Positions 35,168 to 46,185 of a stretch of 64,000 nucleotides of DNA are shown one piece after another. The position numbers and the translations under genes were made by a program. Below the pieces are notes generated by a model. That model ran no database searches. It saw only the letters and a list, made by a program, of their open reading frames with translations, and was not told where the DNA came from. Source of the DNA: Lepraria neglecta (lineage: Eukaryota; Ascomycota; Lecanoromycetes; Lecanorales; Stereocaulaceae); the NCBI GenBank assembly GCA_033220425.1, contig CM065646.1, positions 999,501 through 1,063,500 of the forward strand, given 5' to 3'. How positions within the stretch are numbered: position 1 is the first letter of the stretch; each line of letters opens with the position of its first letter.

Positions 35168-37210
35168 TCAGCCCACCTCAATCACAGGCCCCTTATACAC
35201 CTTCCTCGCCCAAACAAAATAATATACCACACTAAACACAGTCACCACTCCAGTTACAAGTAAAGAGTAATTCATGCTTCCAGCATCAACAGGCTGCGCC
35301 GGCGGCCAAAGAGAGAAAAAGGTAATAACAGTCACGTAAACGCAGGCAAAAGCATTATTGATGATGCCGCAAATCCCTGGTATCCTCCAAGGTCCCCACA
35401 TCAATTGCTGGCTTTTAGGATTATCGGATAGGCTGTTCAAATCGTAAGGCAGTATACCTCCAGTGCAGCGTCGGTAGAGGAGGAGGCCTGCGGCTATAAG
35501 GTATGAGGTGTTGAGACTGGCGACCCATAACGAGACTAGGTCGTTGAAGGCGGTTGAGGAGCCGAGGACAGTGAGAGATAGGATACATGAGATAGCTGTG
35601 GTAGCAATGATGGCGCGGATTGGTAGCGAGATGCGTGGATCAACCTAAATATCGCAGACAGCTGTGTCAGCGTTCTATTCCTAGCGCTTTCCCCCTCTTC
35701 GAAGGGAGTCTTTGCCTTACATGCTGTAACAGCTTTGAACCTGGTAGACCTCGGTCCCGGGCGAAAGACCAGCACATGCGAGAAGCTGATGCCAGGATCC
35801 CAATGTTAGCACACCATTGCATAGTCGTTACGATCGAGGCCATTAAAGCAGAGCCAGCCACCGAGCCGGTTGAACGTAAGAGGATATCCATAAAAGGGTA
35901 TCCCGTGGCAGATTTGATGGCCGCGTCGACATCATTGAGACTGAATAGCGTCGCCATTAACATACCAAAACCCAAGCAGCCGTTAATGAAAAGGGTGGTC
36001 ATAATAGACCTGGGTATGACTAGGGATGCGTTTTGGATCTCTTCGGACATCTACCCCAAAATTTAGCTTGGTCGAAGAATCCGCTGCGAATAATGAGAAT
36101 CGTACATGAATGGCACCGTCCGCACCTGGACAGTTGTTAGATAAACTCGGATGGCTTGGGTTGCTTACGTACCTCCAAAGGCGAACACATTCCCCACGAG
36201 TCCAATCATACATGATAATCCTTGGGTGGGCCAATTTCCAGTGTTCATAAAATTACCAAATACTTCTGATGCCGGCTGGTGAGGTCCGTAAACAATCAAG
36301 GGTAGGAGTATAGCAAAGAAACCGAGGATGTGTAGTATCAAAACGAATCCCTCGAATTTCGGTAAAAGACCACCGATCACGACATTCACCAGTATAGCGA
36401 ATGAAATCGCTGCCCAGAGTAGTAAGACTGAGTGCCATGATTTCAGCTCATAAGTAGGCGTGGTCAGCTTGATGATTCCTTGGACGAGTGTGCCCGAGAG
36501 AAAGGCGGAAGATGCGATAGCAGTCTGCCAACCCCAGAACGTAAGCCAGCCTATTGAAAGGTCAGATGGATTCGAGCGATCTAAGGGTTTGAAATCACTC
36601 GCCTGTAACGTAGCTGAAAAACTTGTGCGAGGACCTAGGAGCGAGCATTGAGACCCAGTGGTATTGTCCACCAGCAGTTGGTGCCCTGAAAATCATTAGG
36701 CTTGCTCAGCCACACCCTAGATCCAACTTACATGGAGGCAAGCTCGCTCAAAGCAGCGAAAATGGAAGCAGTCCCTGCCCAGACGAGTAGGTAACCAAAG
36801 AAGAGACCAGCAGGGCCTCCACTACGCATCATATTGAGTAACGTCTAGATAAAATGGAGGAGTTCGGCCAACATACTTTGCAATGCCGATGTTAAATATT
36901 CTTTGCTTGTCAGTACACAATCACTGAACGGAGGGTGAAATCTTACATTAAAACAGCCTCCCAGGTCACGAGAACAGTGCAGCTAAAACCAAGCATTGAC
37001 ATGAACCCAAAATTGCGCTGAGTACATATAGTCTCAGCTCAAGTGTTGATGTTGGCAGTACACGCGAAGCCTTACCTTCAGCACCGGCTTTTTGCCTAAA
37101 CGGAGAAGGTCTGCTCGATCACGATCAAAGGCCTTGAGTGGCTCTAAATCATTCTTTTCCGCCATTTGAGAGCGACTAAATTGCGGGTCTAGCTCAAAAG
37201 AGCTTTCCAT
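35168..37210 (-). CDS. Amino-acid/GABA/choline permease (APC superfamily)
   Basis: Nine exons: 37210-37076, 37017-36947, 36900-36877, 36821-36732, 36685-36603, 36550-36173, 36125-36106, 36050-35721 and 35644-35168; 535 residues with every junction in phase. The charged N-terminus (MESSFELDPQFSRSQ) is cytosolic. Family blocks follow: NFGFMSMLGFSCTVLVTWEA, NGGPAGLFFGYLLVWAG, LASMAPTAGGQYHWV, FAFGGADGAIHMSEEI, LWVASLNTSYLIAAG and WGPWRIPGICGI. About twelve transmembrane helices fit the sequence, as in fungal GABA/choline transporters of the plasma membrane. Intron 5 (36551-36602) has a GC donor (GCGAGT). Substrate specificity cannot be read. This is one of the few intact genes in the accessory part. 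Confidence 0.92.
36551..36602 (-). other. GC-AG intron in the permease gene
   Basis: The exon junction YVTG|WLTFWGW needs a donor GCGAGT after ACAG. The rest of the intron has a normal AG end (CAATAG). No GT donor in phase is available. Confidence 0.75.
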
Positions 37211-38366
37211 GAAGCTCACACTGGATGAGAGTTTGGGTGTAGTAGATACAGGAAGGAAGACGAATCTAATCACACGGGAAAATACTTCTTGATGTTAATG
37301 AGATCTCGAAGTCAAAGAAAGGATACAAGCAGAGATCCCGAGAAAGCCATGGTTCAAGCAGGCAAATAGCCAAGTAGCCTGCAAAATTAAGATATTTTCT
37401 ATATTTGCCACATGCACGATAGTACATATGCATCATGATGACAGGACCACATTTCTGCAGATCAATCAACAAAAGGGACGCACGGGTGAATTATACTCCA
37501 ACGGGATGTGGGTTGATCACTGTGGGGCCACGGCGTAAAAGGCAATCAACTAATTAAACAGATCAGAGACATCATTCAATCGAGCCGTTCCGGGCAGTCC
37601 TCTAGCTTAAAAATATTCATCAGCCTCGCGCGTACATTGCCTCAGCTACGTGCAGAACTTGTCGTTTTCGGCTATGATGCAATCCTTCAGCCTGATGGGC
37701 TTTCTCAATGCACCAGGGAATAGCGACCATCGAGATTTGGTAGGCTTGCTATCCTCTTTGATAGGTCTGTAATAGTATTCGATCATACGCCTTGAAGAGG
37801 GTCCTCGTGCGTGTTTGCTTCAAGAGTATCTCCAATGGTGGCAAGCGTGACGGGAGCGCAGCGCGACGAATATGATGTATAGATCGTCAGAAGGTACATA
37901 GGTACAGCCTCGACTTAGCAGATGTCGCTAAACCAGAATGCGTTAGCAAGCCTCCGAATATCTGCGGAGGATTAAGGATTGGCGAACAGGTGAGTAAATG
38001 TACTTACTAACCTCCCGCCTTGCATAAAATAGCGGCACTCCTGAAACGAAATACTTCTGCAAGGTCAGCAGGATGGGCATAATTCGCTGAAATTCTAGAA
38101 AAATGCCTATCTTCCCCACTTTATAGCGCTTGTGTGGTAGAGCTAAATGTTCTGATACTGGGGGTACGGGTCGAGCGCAGGCACCTCGACAGTGCCGATC
38201 CCTCGGATACAAGATGCAGGACGTGCTGAGTGGTAAACCCGCAGCTCTAAGGTATCTGCAATGGTGGCAAAGATTGTTGAGTCTGTTATAGACCTTCATC
38301 ATCTTTCACAGCTATTTTTCCTCTGTTCGACCATATTTTAATAGTGTAGGATACTTATCTAAGACC
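37211..38366. other. Intergenic region between divergent genes
   Basis: About 1.16 kb between the permease start and the receptor start. No gene recognised; it presumably holds both promoters. Confidence 0.4.
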
Positions 38367-39689
38367 ATGGACGATAATCTTACGCCAGTCGTCAAGATTG
38401 TGACGTGGTTCCTCCTGATTACCTCCGTCTTGAGTGTCGCAGCAAGAGGGATCACCAAGGCTGCGGTTGTTCGATCCATAAGTCTTGACGATTATTTGAT
38501 CTCTGTTTCGTTGGTAGGTCCTTGCCAACTTTCTATGTCCTTCGAAAACCGAGCTTACCACGTAATAACAGCTCTTCGCCATCGTGCAAACGATAGCGGT
38601 GTTCCTGCAGACGACGCACGGCTATGGGAAGCCTCTAGCTTCTTCAAGCCCATCACAGCTAGAACTTGATCTGAAGGTAAGGTAGTCACACTTCCTCTTG
38701 GATAGCCAATGACTTTTTAATCTTAATATGATACAGTTCGAATACACCGCCACTCTTTTGTATATCCCTAGCCTTTGTTTCGCCAAATTCGCAGTCCTAG
38801 CTCTGATCAGAATCATTACTCCTGTTCGACATGATCAAAAGATCGCTTACGGGCTTGCGTTGGTCATCTCTCTGTGGGCAATCAGTGGCGAGTTCGCAGC
38901 CGCGTTCGTTTGTAAGCTCCCAAAGTCATGGGATTATGTTGGGGGAAGTTGTCACGGCCGAGTATGCTAGCCCCATCTTCTCATGAAACCATATGTTGAT
39001 CTTGGGATCAGTATGCTGGGTGGATGTATTTTGAAGTATCAAACATCCTTACCGACACCGCGCTGATTCTGTTGCCGCTGGCGTGTATCTGGAGGCTCCA
39101 GGCCTCTATGGCTAACAAGGCATCCGCTTTCTCCTTCTTCGCGCTCCGGATCATGTAAGCACACAGCTCAGATTCTGAAGAAATAGACGCCTAAATGTGA
39201 GGCAGAGTCATCGTGGCGATAATGTGCAAGCTCGTATTTCTGCACAAAACACGAAACGCGGAGGATCCAATCCTCGATTCCTGGCCAGTCACACTCTGCA
39301 CACAAACCATTCAGTGTCTTAGCATTGTATCGGCTTGCTTCCTTTATCTAAAGCCCTTCCTCGACAGCGTGGAGGCAGGTTTTATCAGGAGTGAAGACAT
39401 GCGGCGGCACGCAATTGGCACCCAACGTCGTCGCAGTGCCTCGTCCAATCTTAAGCCCAAGGTGTCAGCTGGACAGCAATTTCGAGGCTTTGAACCTACC
39501 ATAGGACTAAGAAACATGGGAAGAAGCCGTCACGCAACGACCGTTACTGCTGGGGACTCTGTGGATAATGAGGATGCGGGGAGTCAGGATAGTCAGTCTC
39601 GCATTATCAAGGAGACGAGGACTTTTTCAGTAGAGGAGTCAGTCAACACCTGTGGGAGCTTGGTCCCAGAGCTGGAGCGGGGGTTCTGA
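38367..39689 (+). CDS. Rhodopsin-domain seven-helix protein (Pth11-like family)
   Basis: Five exons: 38367-38513, 38572-38676, 38737-38961, 39012-39154 and 39206-39689, with introns of 50-60 nt; 367 residues. The fungal integral-membrane rhodopsin layout is visible: VKIVTWFLLITSVLSVAARG, SLDDYLIS (the conserved D-D-Y after helix 1), LFAIVQTIAVFLQTTHGYGK, FEYTATLLYIPSLCFAKFAVL, WAISGEFAAAFVC, YAGWMYFEVSNILTDTALILLPL and QCLSIVSACFLYLKPFLDSVEAGF. The last is the signature at the end of helix 7. A long Ser/Thr-rich cytosolic tail follows. Pth11-type receptors sense surfaces or small molecules in filamentous ascomycetes. No CFEM domain is present. Ligand unknown. Confidence 0.9.
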
Positions 39690-39841
39690 TTGAAGGTTGT
39701 ACCGGCCAGCATGAAAATTCAGATAGAGCTCATAGCACAAGTAATACAACAAAGAAACCCTTATTGTCCATATATGTAATGCGCCTGCATGAATCTGCGC
39801 TTTACACAATGTACTTGAATTGTTGAAAAAACCAGACCCAC

Positions 39842-40611
39842 TTAGTTTGTTTGCTCCTCTCTTCCATCCTGCCAGCTGGTGCAATTCACACAGCGGTGTG
39901 CCTATATGGCCCTTGTCAGTAAATAGCACGAGTCTGGAGCATTTGAAATAATTTTCACCTTCTCGCTGATTCTCTTCCTGCAATACTTGCACTTGATCGT
40001 GTTCTTGATTATGGCATCATTTGATACCCATGTATACACATTGGCAATCATGTATAGCGCGAGGCCGATGCCAATGAAATTGAACACTTTGTTTAGGAAT
40101 GTCCTATTCAATGTCAATGCAAACATTCCCCAATGAACTATGTTGACAGTATACTAAGAGCAGAGATGACGGGATGGAGAACATACCCATATGTCATAAT
40201 GACCGCACCGTCTTCGAGAGCCAGCTTCATGGTGGTGTACCCATGATCTTTGGCATAACGCGGACCCTTTCTCAGGACCGCAAATTTCTCGTCAAAATTC
40301 CTATCAATGAACGGTAGGAGTGAGAGTATTGGGAGGATGATATCTCCGACGAAAGACGTGACGACGGCTGTGAATGCTGCTGCGAGTCTAATGGAAAATT
40401 TTAGTGCTGCCTAACGGAAAAAACGACCTCAACTGTAAAGCAATAGAAGAACATTACGATAGGATAAGTCTTACATCAAGCCCACAGCAACCTCAAGAAC
40501 ATTGTCCTGGAGGGCGAAGTTGGAGAATCCATTCCACGCGCTACTCGCGCGTTTTTGGACCTTTTGCCCCGCGTAGAGCAGGTGCTCTCTGCTTTCGTCG
40601 AGTTGAGGCAT
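39842..40611 (-). CDS. Fungal MscL-type large-conductance mechanosensitive channel
   Basis: Four exons: 40611-40475, 40387-40187, 40103-39959 and 39901-39842, with introns of 87, 83 and 57 nt; 180 residues. An N-terminal amphipathic segment leads into the first helix with the MscL motif FALQDNVLEVAVGLILAAAFTAVVTSFVGDIILP. A loop follows (EKFAVLRKGPRYAKDHGYTT), then the second helix, NFIGIGLALYMIANVYTW. Unlike bacterial MscL, the C-terminus carries two CxxC pairs (CKYC, then 12 residues, then CVNC), a likely zinc ribbon, ending SWQDGREEQTN. It should act as a tension-gated safety valve in the plasma or an internal membrane. It converges with the receptor gene (3' ends 150 bp apart). Confidence 0.88.
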
Positions 40612-43600
40612 GCCTGCTGATTTACGTAGCCGATGTATTGCATGTACTTAATGAAAAGAGAAGAGGAGAGCAAGGTGAAATGTTGACAAAGTTGGCATTC
40701 TGGTAGCCTAGAGCGGCACAGGGATCCTTTAGTGTGCTAGCGCGTCCTTCAGGGAGGTTTTCGGGACGAGCCAGCCCCGAACGCTAGCCTAGCGCAAGAT
40801 CTGCCTGGGCTAAGAACTCTTGACAACGCAACAACCTCACCGAGTCCCTCGAAAACTTGTTATATTGTGACGGATCGAGCCCGCGAAGTGGCATCTTTGA
40901 TGACTTGATTGGTTGGCATCAAGGACTTAGGCAGTGCACTGCCACTTTGATAGCGTGGCATGGTCGACATCTACGGACAGTCAGGCTGACACGACATCGA
41001 TAAGGCCGGCGACATTTCTTAAAAGAGAAGCGTTCTCTATTTCACGAGAAAATCCTACGATCCTCTGCTTCATAGCAATACAAGCACTGGCAGTCAAGCC
41101 GAGTGCGTCAGAAAATCAGTATCCGAGAAGAAGACGAGCAGAAAGATCAAGCTTGACCCTACTGAGGGGTGCAGTATCGGTTTAGGCAGCTTCTGAAAAT
41201 TCATCAATTATGGAGCTTTCATTCAACGCCAACGCCGGTCCGCTCTCTCAGATCTCGATCCCGATCATTAGCCTCTCATCCGCCGTATAATTAGATGTTG
41301 GTACCTATAGTTGGTAGCGAGCACGTAAACGAAGCAAGAGCCTCTTAGCCATGCTAGAAAGTGCTGGAGCTAGCTTAGTCCCTGCAAACAGCTTCCACCT
41401 CCTAATGTACTTGAAAGTACGAGAGAATCATACCGTACGCGGCATCAGTATTATAAATGGGGATTTCATTGGCGGAGATTTACCCAGATCAAGTACCAGC
41501 AAGGAAGGCAGCCCTGGACAGCTATGTATAAGAGTACTAACAACGGGCCTGTTATACTTCTACTCGAAAAGCGCTGCGGTTAAAATATTTGCGGAGCTAA
41601 TCCTATATAGTATACTCTGTTATAAGTAGGAAAGTGAGGCCTTACATTTTAAGGGCCCAGTTATCGCTTTATTGAGCGAGTACGTCCGAGCCGTAGAGGT
41701 CAAAGAGGATAGTACTGCGCCGAAAAGGCAAATACTGTAGCGTCTCGATACAGAAACATTAAGCCTGGGACCCCGGTTCCGGCTCGTAAGCACTGACCAA
41801 GGAATTCGAGGCAGCGACTATACAAAGGTCAGGACTCTACTGAAGTAGATATTAACCTCCATAGCAAAAAGAGGTGATACACTCGTCTACCCGACCCGTT
41901 TACTTCTTGCTTGGAGCTGGCCATAGTCATATCTCAGCTTGGGTTTTAAATAAGAACAGTCATATCCTGCGGCGATCAGCACTCGGAGTATCTGAGACAT
42001 AGCAGGACGAATTACATTTCAGATACTGTTCTCGTGGACATGGTCCTATTAACCGATCCTATAGAATTAAATCTTCGTCCTTGAGATTTGCTACAGTCGC
42101 CAAGTTCCGTTCCTAGACTTACTAAGCCTCGTATTATCCCTATCTGCGCTATGCCATGGATAGCATTCTGTCAAACATCATATTTGCCAAGGTGACAGAA
42201 GTCTGCCCCGACCTCATCTTCCACCGGGTCTAGGGTGAGCGCCGCTTTATTCTCGCGCGACGCAGGTGAAGGTCGCGCGAGCCTGGGTGATCCTGGGTGA
42301 TCCTGGGTGACTGCGCCCCTTTGGAGGTGGGGAAACTGCTGCCTGATTGCTATTCTTACCTAAAATCATTACGTGTCTCTTTCACTGTCCAGGGTGGGTG
42401 GTTCGTTGCTACGCAAGCTGATGGCCTGGTTAAGATTCAGGCGTAGGGCCGTTCCAGGTCCACCTTTCGAGCGCGCTCTCTCCATGGAAAAGCAGCGACA
42501 ATAAGAAACAGAGACACATAATTATCTACGTCGCTCCCTCAGGTTCATTCATCTTGTCTTCCTTATTACTCTCAACTCCTTCTTTCATTAGTTCTCTACT
42601 TATCTAGTTTTACCCATAGATATATCCTTGTTCTAACTACCCTCCTGCTAACACCGTCTGAGGGACTTGAGACAACAGGCTCGAATCAGCCTCCGCTCAC
42701 CCACCACCCACGCGTGCTATTCACCCTCTGATCAGTTGCCTTCCCTCTCGTCCTCCGATAATCCAGTTATGCAGTCTCCGGTCGGTTATCCTGTCATGTC
42801 CCTTTTGTCAACTTTAGACAGTGATGCGCAGGTGCCCATTTTCGGGACTCAAGGGCGCCGAAACGAGAACCCTCCGAAACCACGCACGTGTCCGCCAGTT
42901 ATCGAGAACAAGAAGAGCTAGGTGGGGCGCAGGTAGAGGAGATAGAGCCAGGGCCGGAAAGAGATGTAGAATTGGAGCACCAAGATTCAAGGCTTGCTTC
43001 ACTGCCACACAGTGAATACACCACTTCAAGGACCAGTTCACGACCTAGCGTCAAAGAGGGAAACATGCGATAGCCACAGCGCCCTCCATTGGTAGTGATT
43101 GGTACTGACAGAAGCACAAGTTCGGTTCCGATAACGATATTGCCAGTGACGTCTCCGACTTTGCACAACAGGAGCTCATTACCAGCTGCAGCTTACTTTG
43201 CTCCCAACAAGGGCAAGGCGGCGCTTTACACGCCGGGACTGGAAGCACCACCGGAATGGGACTACTTGCTAAAGCGGTATCTACCAAAGATGCCATCTCG
43301 AACGAGAAGTTCACTACCGAGCGGAGTCTGGGTCTGAATTGAATAGGGAGTTAGATTGTGTGATATGAGGGATTTCGGAGTATGGATTGGTGACGATACA
43401 GTGAGCTCAGTCTGGAAATTACACCAGCCCCACAGGTTCTTGAGATTCCTCTACTGCTGCCTTTGAAGTTGAACCATATCTAGTTCCAGAGACGATTTCT
43501 TCTGGTAGCTCGCCAGGATCCTTAGTCAACTGTTATCAAGTTTACTCGTTATTTATAAATCAGAATTAACTTTTAATACGCGACAGAGTCCTATCGACCT

Positions 43601-43898
43601 ACGGAGAATGACATCGTAATTATGAGTAGTAGATGTACAGGACTCGGCACCCGGAGATGATAATAAATATTCAGTCCTCGCTAAGCCTTAGCCCGAATTC
43701 AGCCGTGCCATTTCTAGACGTCAGTCTCCGATAATTGAATCGAAATCGAGCTATAAGCGTATTGACATTTCCCACAGACTATCACGTTATCTAATCCCGT
43801 AAGGCACTAGACTTATAGCATGCCTTCCCTTCAATCCGAAAACCAGTGTTTATCTGGCTCTAGATAATCCTCTACCTCCCATCAAATTTTTGAATCTC
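40612..43898. other. Long gene-free AT-rich interval with repeat-like segments
   Basis: About 3.3 kb without a supportable gene. Parts (41.6-42.1 kb) are rich in TA steps. A three-copy 10-bp repeat lies at 42281-42310. A pyrimidine-rich stretch (42541-42660) precedes a short open frame (42667-42921), and protein-like fragments continue in other frames to about 43340. This pattern would fit the end of a decayed retroelement, but I find no reverse transcriptase, integrase or terminal repeats. Confidence 0.35.
42281..42310 (+). repeat. Short tandem repeat, 10-bp unit, three copies
   Basis: The unit cctgggtgat occurs three times in a row with one variant base at the start. The same CTGGGTGA core occurs in the hairpin at 47919-47938. 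Confidence 0.8.
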
Positions 43899-46185
43899 CT
43901 ATGTTATGACTATAACCTCTCTTTGAGTTGAAGATAAAAGATTTAACCATTCTTCCCTCCGACTCGATAACTCTGCATACCCCACGCGCTGAAACGCCCT
44001 TCCTTCGGACCTTTGCACAACTAGGAACTTCTTCCGAAATTGATCATCTCCAAGGTATACTAGCCTGCAGTTGTCTAGCTTAGGTTTCTGGTACTCGTAA
44101 TCCAAGCCAATACCATCGTAATACGGCTTCGAAGGCCAATCACTGAATTTTAATGTTAGATCCAAGTCCGAAGCCCTTAGGACCAGTGCTTCTAGAGCAA
44201 TGAATGCGCCCTTGACCATACCGAATGGCGATTTCTGCGACACGAGCTGTACGCCGCTATTGATTAACTTAGCGTTGGTACGATCGAGATTCGTAATCGA
44301 AACCGAGTAGGGTAACGTGACCCACGACCAACTGGGTGAACCGATACGCTTGGTGCAGTGTGAGCCCTCAATGTTCCTTGGCAGCCCGGTGTGCCGTAAC
44401 GCGGGCGTGGACCGATACCAGCCCAGGTGCTGAATGATAGTTTTCTTCCAAAAGCCGGCAAGGTAGACATCGTTCCACGATTTGGCAAGTTCGGTGGCTA
44501 CACCAGCCAGAGCCGGTAGACGGTCATCAAAGGACGTCAGATCTCTCCCGCTGTACTCACAGATGATTTCCTTCCATATTTGATCTTGAGTAATTGCTAG
44601 GTAGTACTCCTTGCTCTGCTCTTCTTTTCTCCGAGCAAGGTTCTCGTCCACAAGGCCAAACACAGACACTGGCAGCTCAAGTGGAAACTCGAAATCCAGG
44701 TATGTCTGGTGCACGGGCTGGAATCCGTGTCCTATACATCTGAGGGTGATCTGACATGAGTCGAACACGAGGGCGCGAGGTGACAGAAGAAGCTCCTGAA
44801 AGGTCCAGGCCCTTTGAAAGATAGGTTCGTCGGAGGAATATACTATTTCAGAATCATGCATTCTGAGGTATACTGTCCCAGAACTGGAATTGTCAACAAA
44901 CATAGGAAGCTGCGCGATGGGTTCGTCGGGATTCCCGTTCCACAGGAAGCCATCCGTCACTTTTTCTGCGCTGGCTGCCACGATCGTCACGGTCGAATTT
45001 TTGTATATTGACCCCATCTTGGCAATTTCGTTAGACTTATCGCTGCTATCATCCTGGATGATACAAAAAGCGTCAATCCAAAGATAGCGAATGCCAGCCT
45101 TTCGACACACCTCGACGGCATCAGAGATGGTTTTTGGTAGATGACGTGGCAACGCGATCATATGGTCGTGGAGATTTGAAGTAGTAGTAGTGAACTGCTG
45201 CACGCCAATTCCCCAGCAGTAACTCAAGGTAGCATATTGTGCTTTCTCGTTCTTGAGGGATTCGTGAAGCCGAATTACTGAGTTGTCGGCTCCAACATCA
45301 ATTACCCTCCGCGGCAGCTTGGGAGCACATCCCCGAGGACAAGAGGGGTGCTTATTCAGACAGTCTTCGAGCCATCGGCGAACTTTGGCTACCGTTTTGG
45401 GGGTTAGATCTTTAGACTCTCGTCTCCCAGGCACGAAACCCGAAGCCGGGTCGGCTATGCCACTATCAGCATTACCATCAAAGACTTTCCTCCGTGAAGT
45501 CAAATTTACCCTCGAAAGTTACGAGATTGAATCTTGCCCACTCTAAGATCATAGGTGCTGGATCCAGTGGAATCTGCACTTCGAGGCTGTGCAAATGAAT
45601 GTTATTCAGAGGGTGGCTCGAGAGCCTACTCTCTGCGGGAGACGGCAAATAAGTAAAACCAGCCAGAATCCGAATCTCGGCACAGGTGACCGATCTGTCA
45701 TCCTCGTAGTCCCAATCTTCATGCTCCGTGATATCCCAAATCGCTCTGCAGATCGCACAGCCGCCGGCTGCCGTTTCTTGAATTTCGTACCAGTTGAAAT
45801 GCTTGTAACCACCGTCACTGAGAAGCGCACCAAGTCCTTCTGGTGTTCCGGTCATAGATTCGCACTTTGCGCAGCACCGAGGGCTTCTGCCAGGGAATTC
45901 TGGCCAGACTATATCTTCTCTTCGCCTTGGCCGGGTCGGTGCGCCCCGTCTCTCATGAGATTCGAGGTTGCTGTTATCGCTATCCTTACCTTCGTCGCTG
46001 CATAAACTTTCGCGGTTAAGGGCAGAGAACTCAGGCCGCACTATGTCTAACTGAGTCCGGGCAACTTTTGAATGCCTGGACAGTTCTTCGCGAAGGTTAC
46101 CGTTATCACTGTCCTCACTGTCGTTGCTTTTATCGCTCCATGGGATTTTGCGTTTGAGGACGCTGCTGCCAGCGGCCATTTGCAT
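43899..46185 (-). pseudogene. HET domain gene with one frame break
   Basis: Two long frames on the minus strand overlap at 45478-45503. The first (ATG at 46185, MQMAAGSSVLKRK) has a charged region. The Cys-rich segment usual upstream of HET domains follows (CCAKCESMT ... HFNWYEIQETAAGGCAICRAIWD). The second has the HET domain: AQYATLSYCWG, LPKTISDAVEVCRKAGIRYLWIDAFCIIQDD, IAKMGSIYKNSTVTIVAAS and IFQRAWTFQELLLSPRALVF. A long C-terminal part ends at 43899. No ATG precedes the HET motifs in the second frame, and no intron of usable length joins the two. A single-base indel near 45480-45490 therefore separates the halves. Otherwise both are undamaged, so the event is recent or an error; if it is an error the gene is intact. 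Confidence 0.75.

Noticed and set aside
42667-42921. Possible gag-like start of a retroelement
   Set aside because: Only position and a pyrimidine-rich leader suggest this. No protease, reverse transcriptase or integrase motif and no terminal repeats were found.
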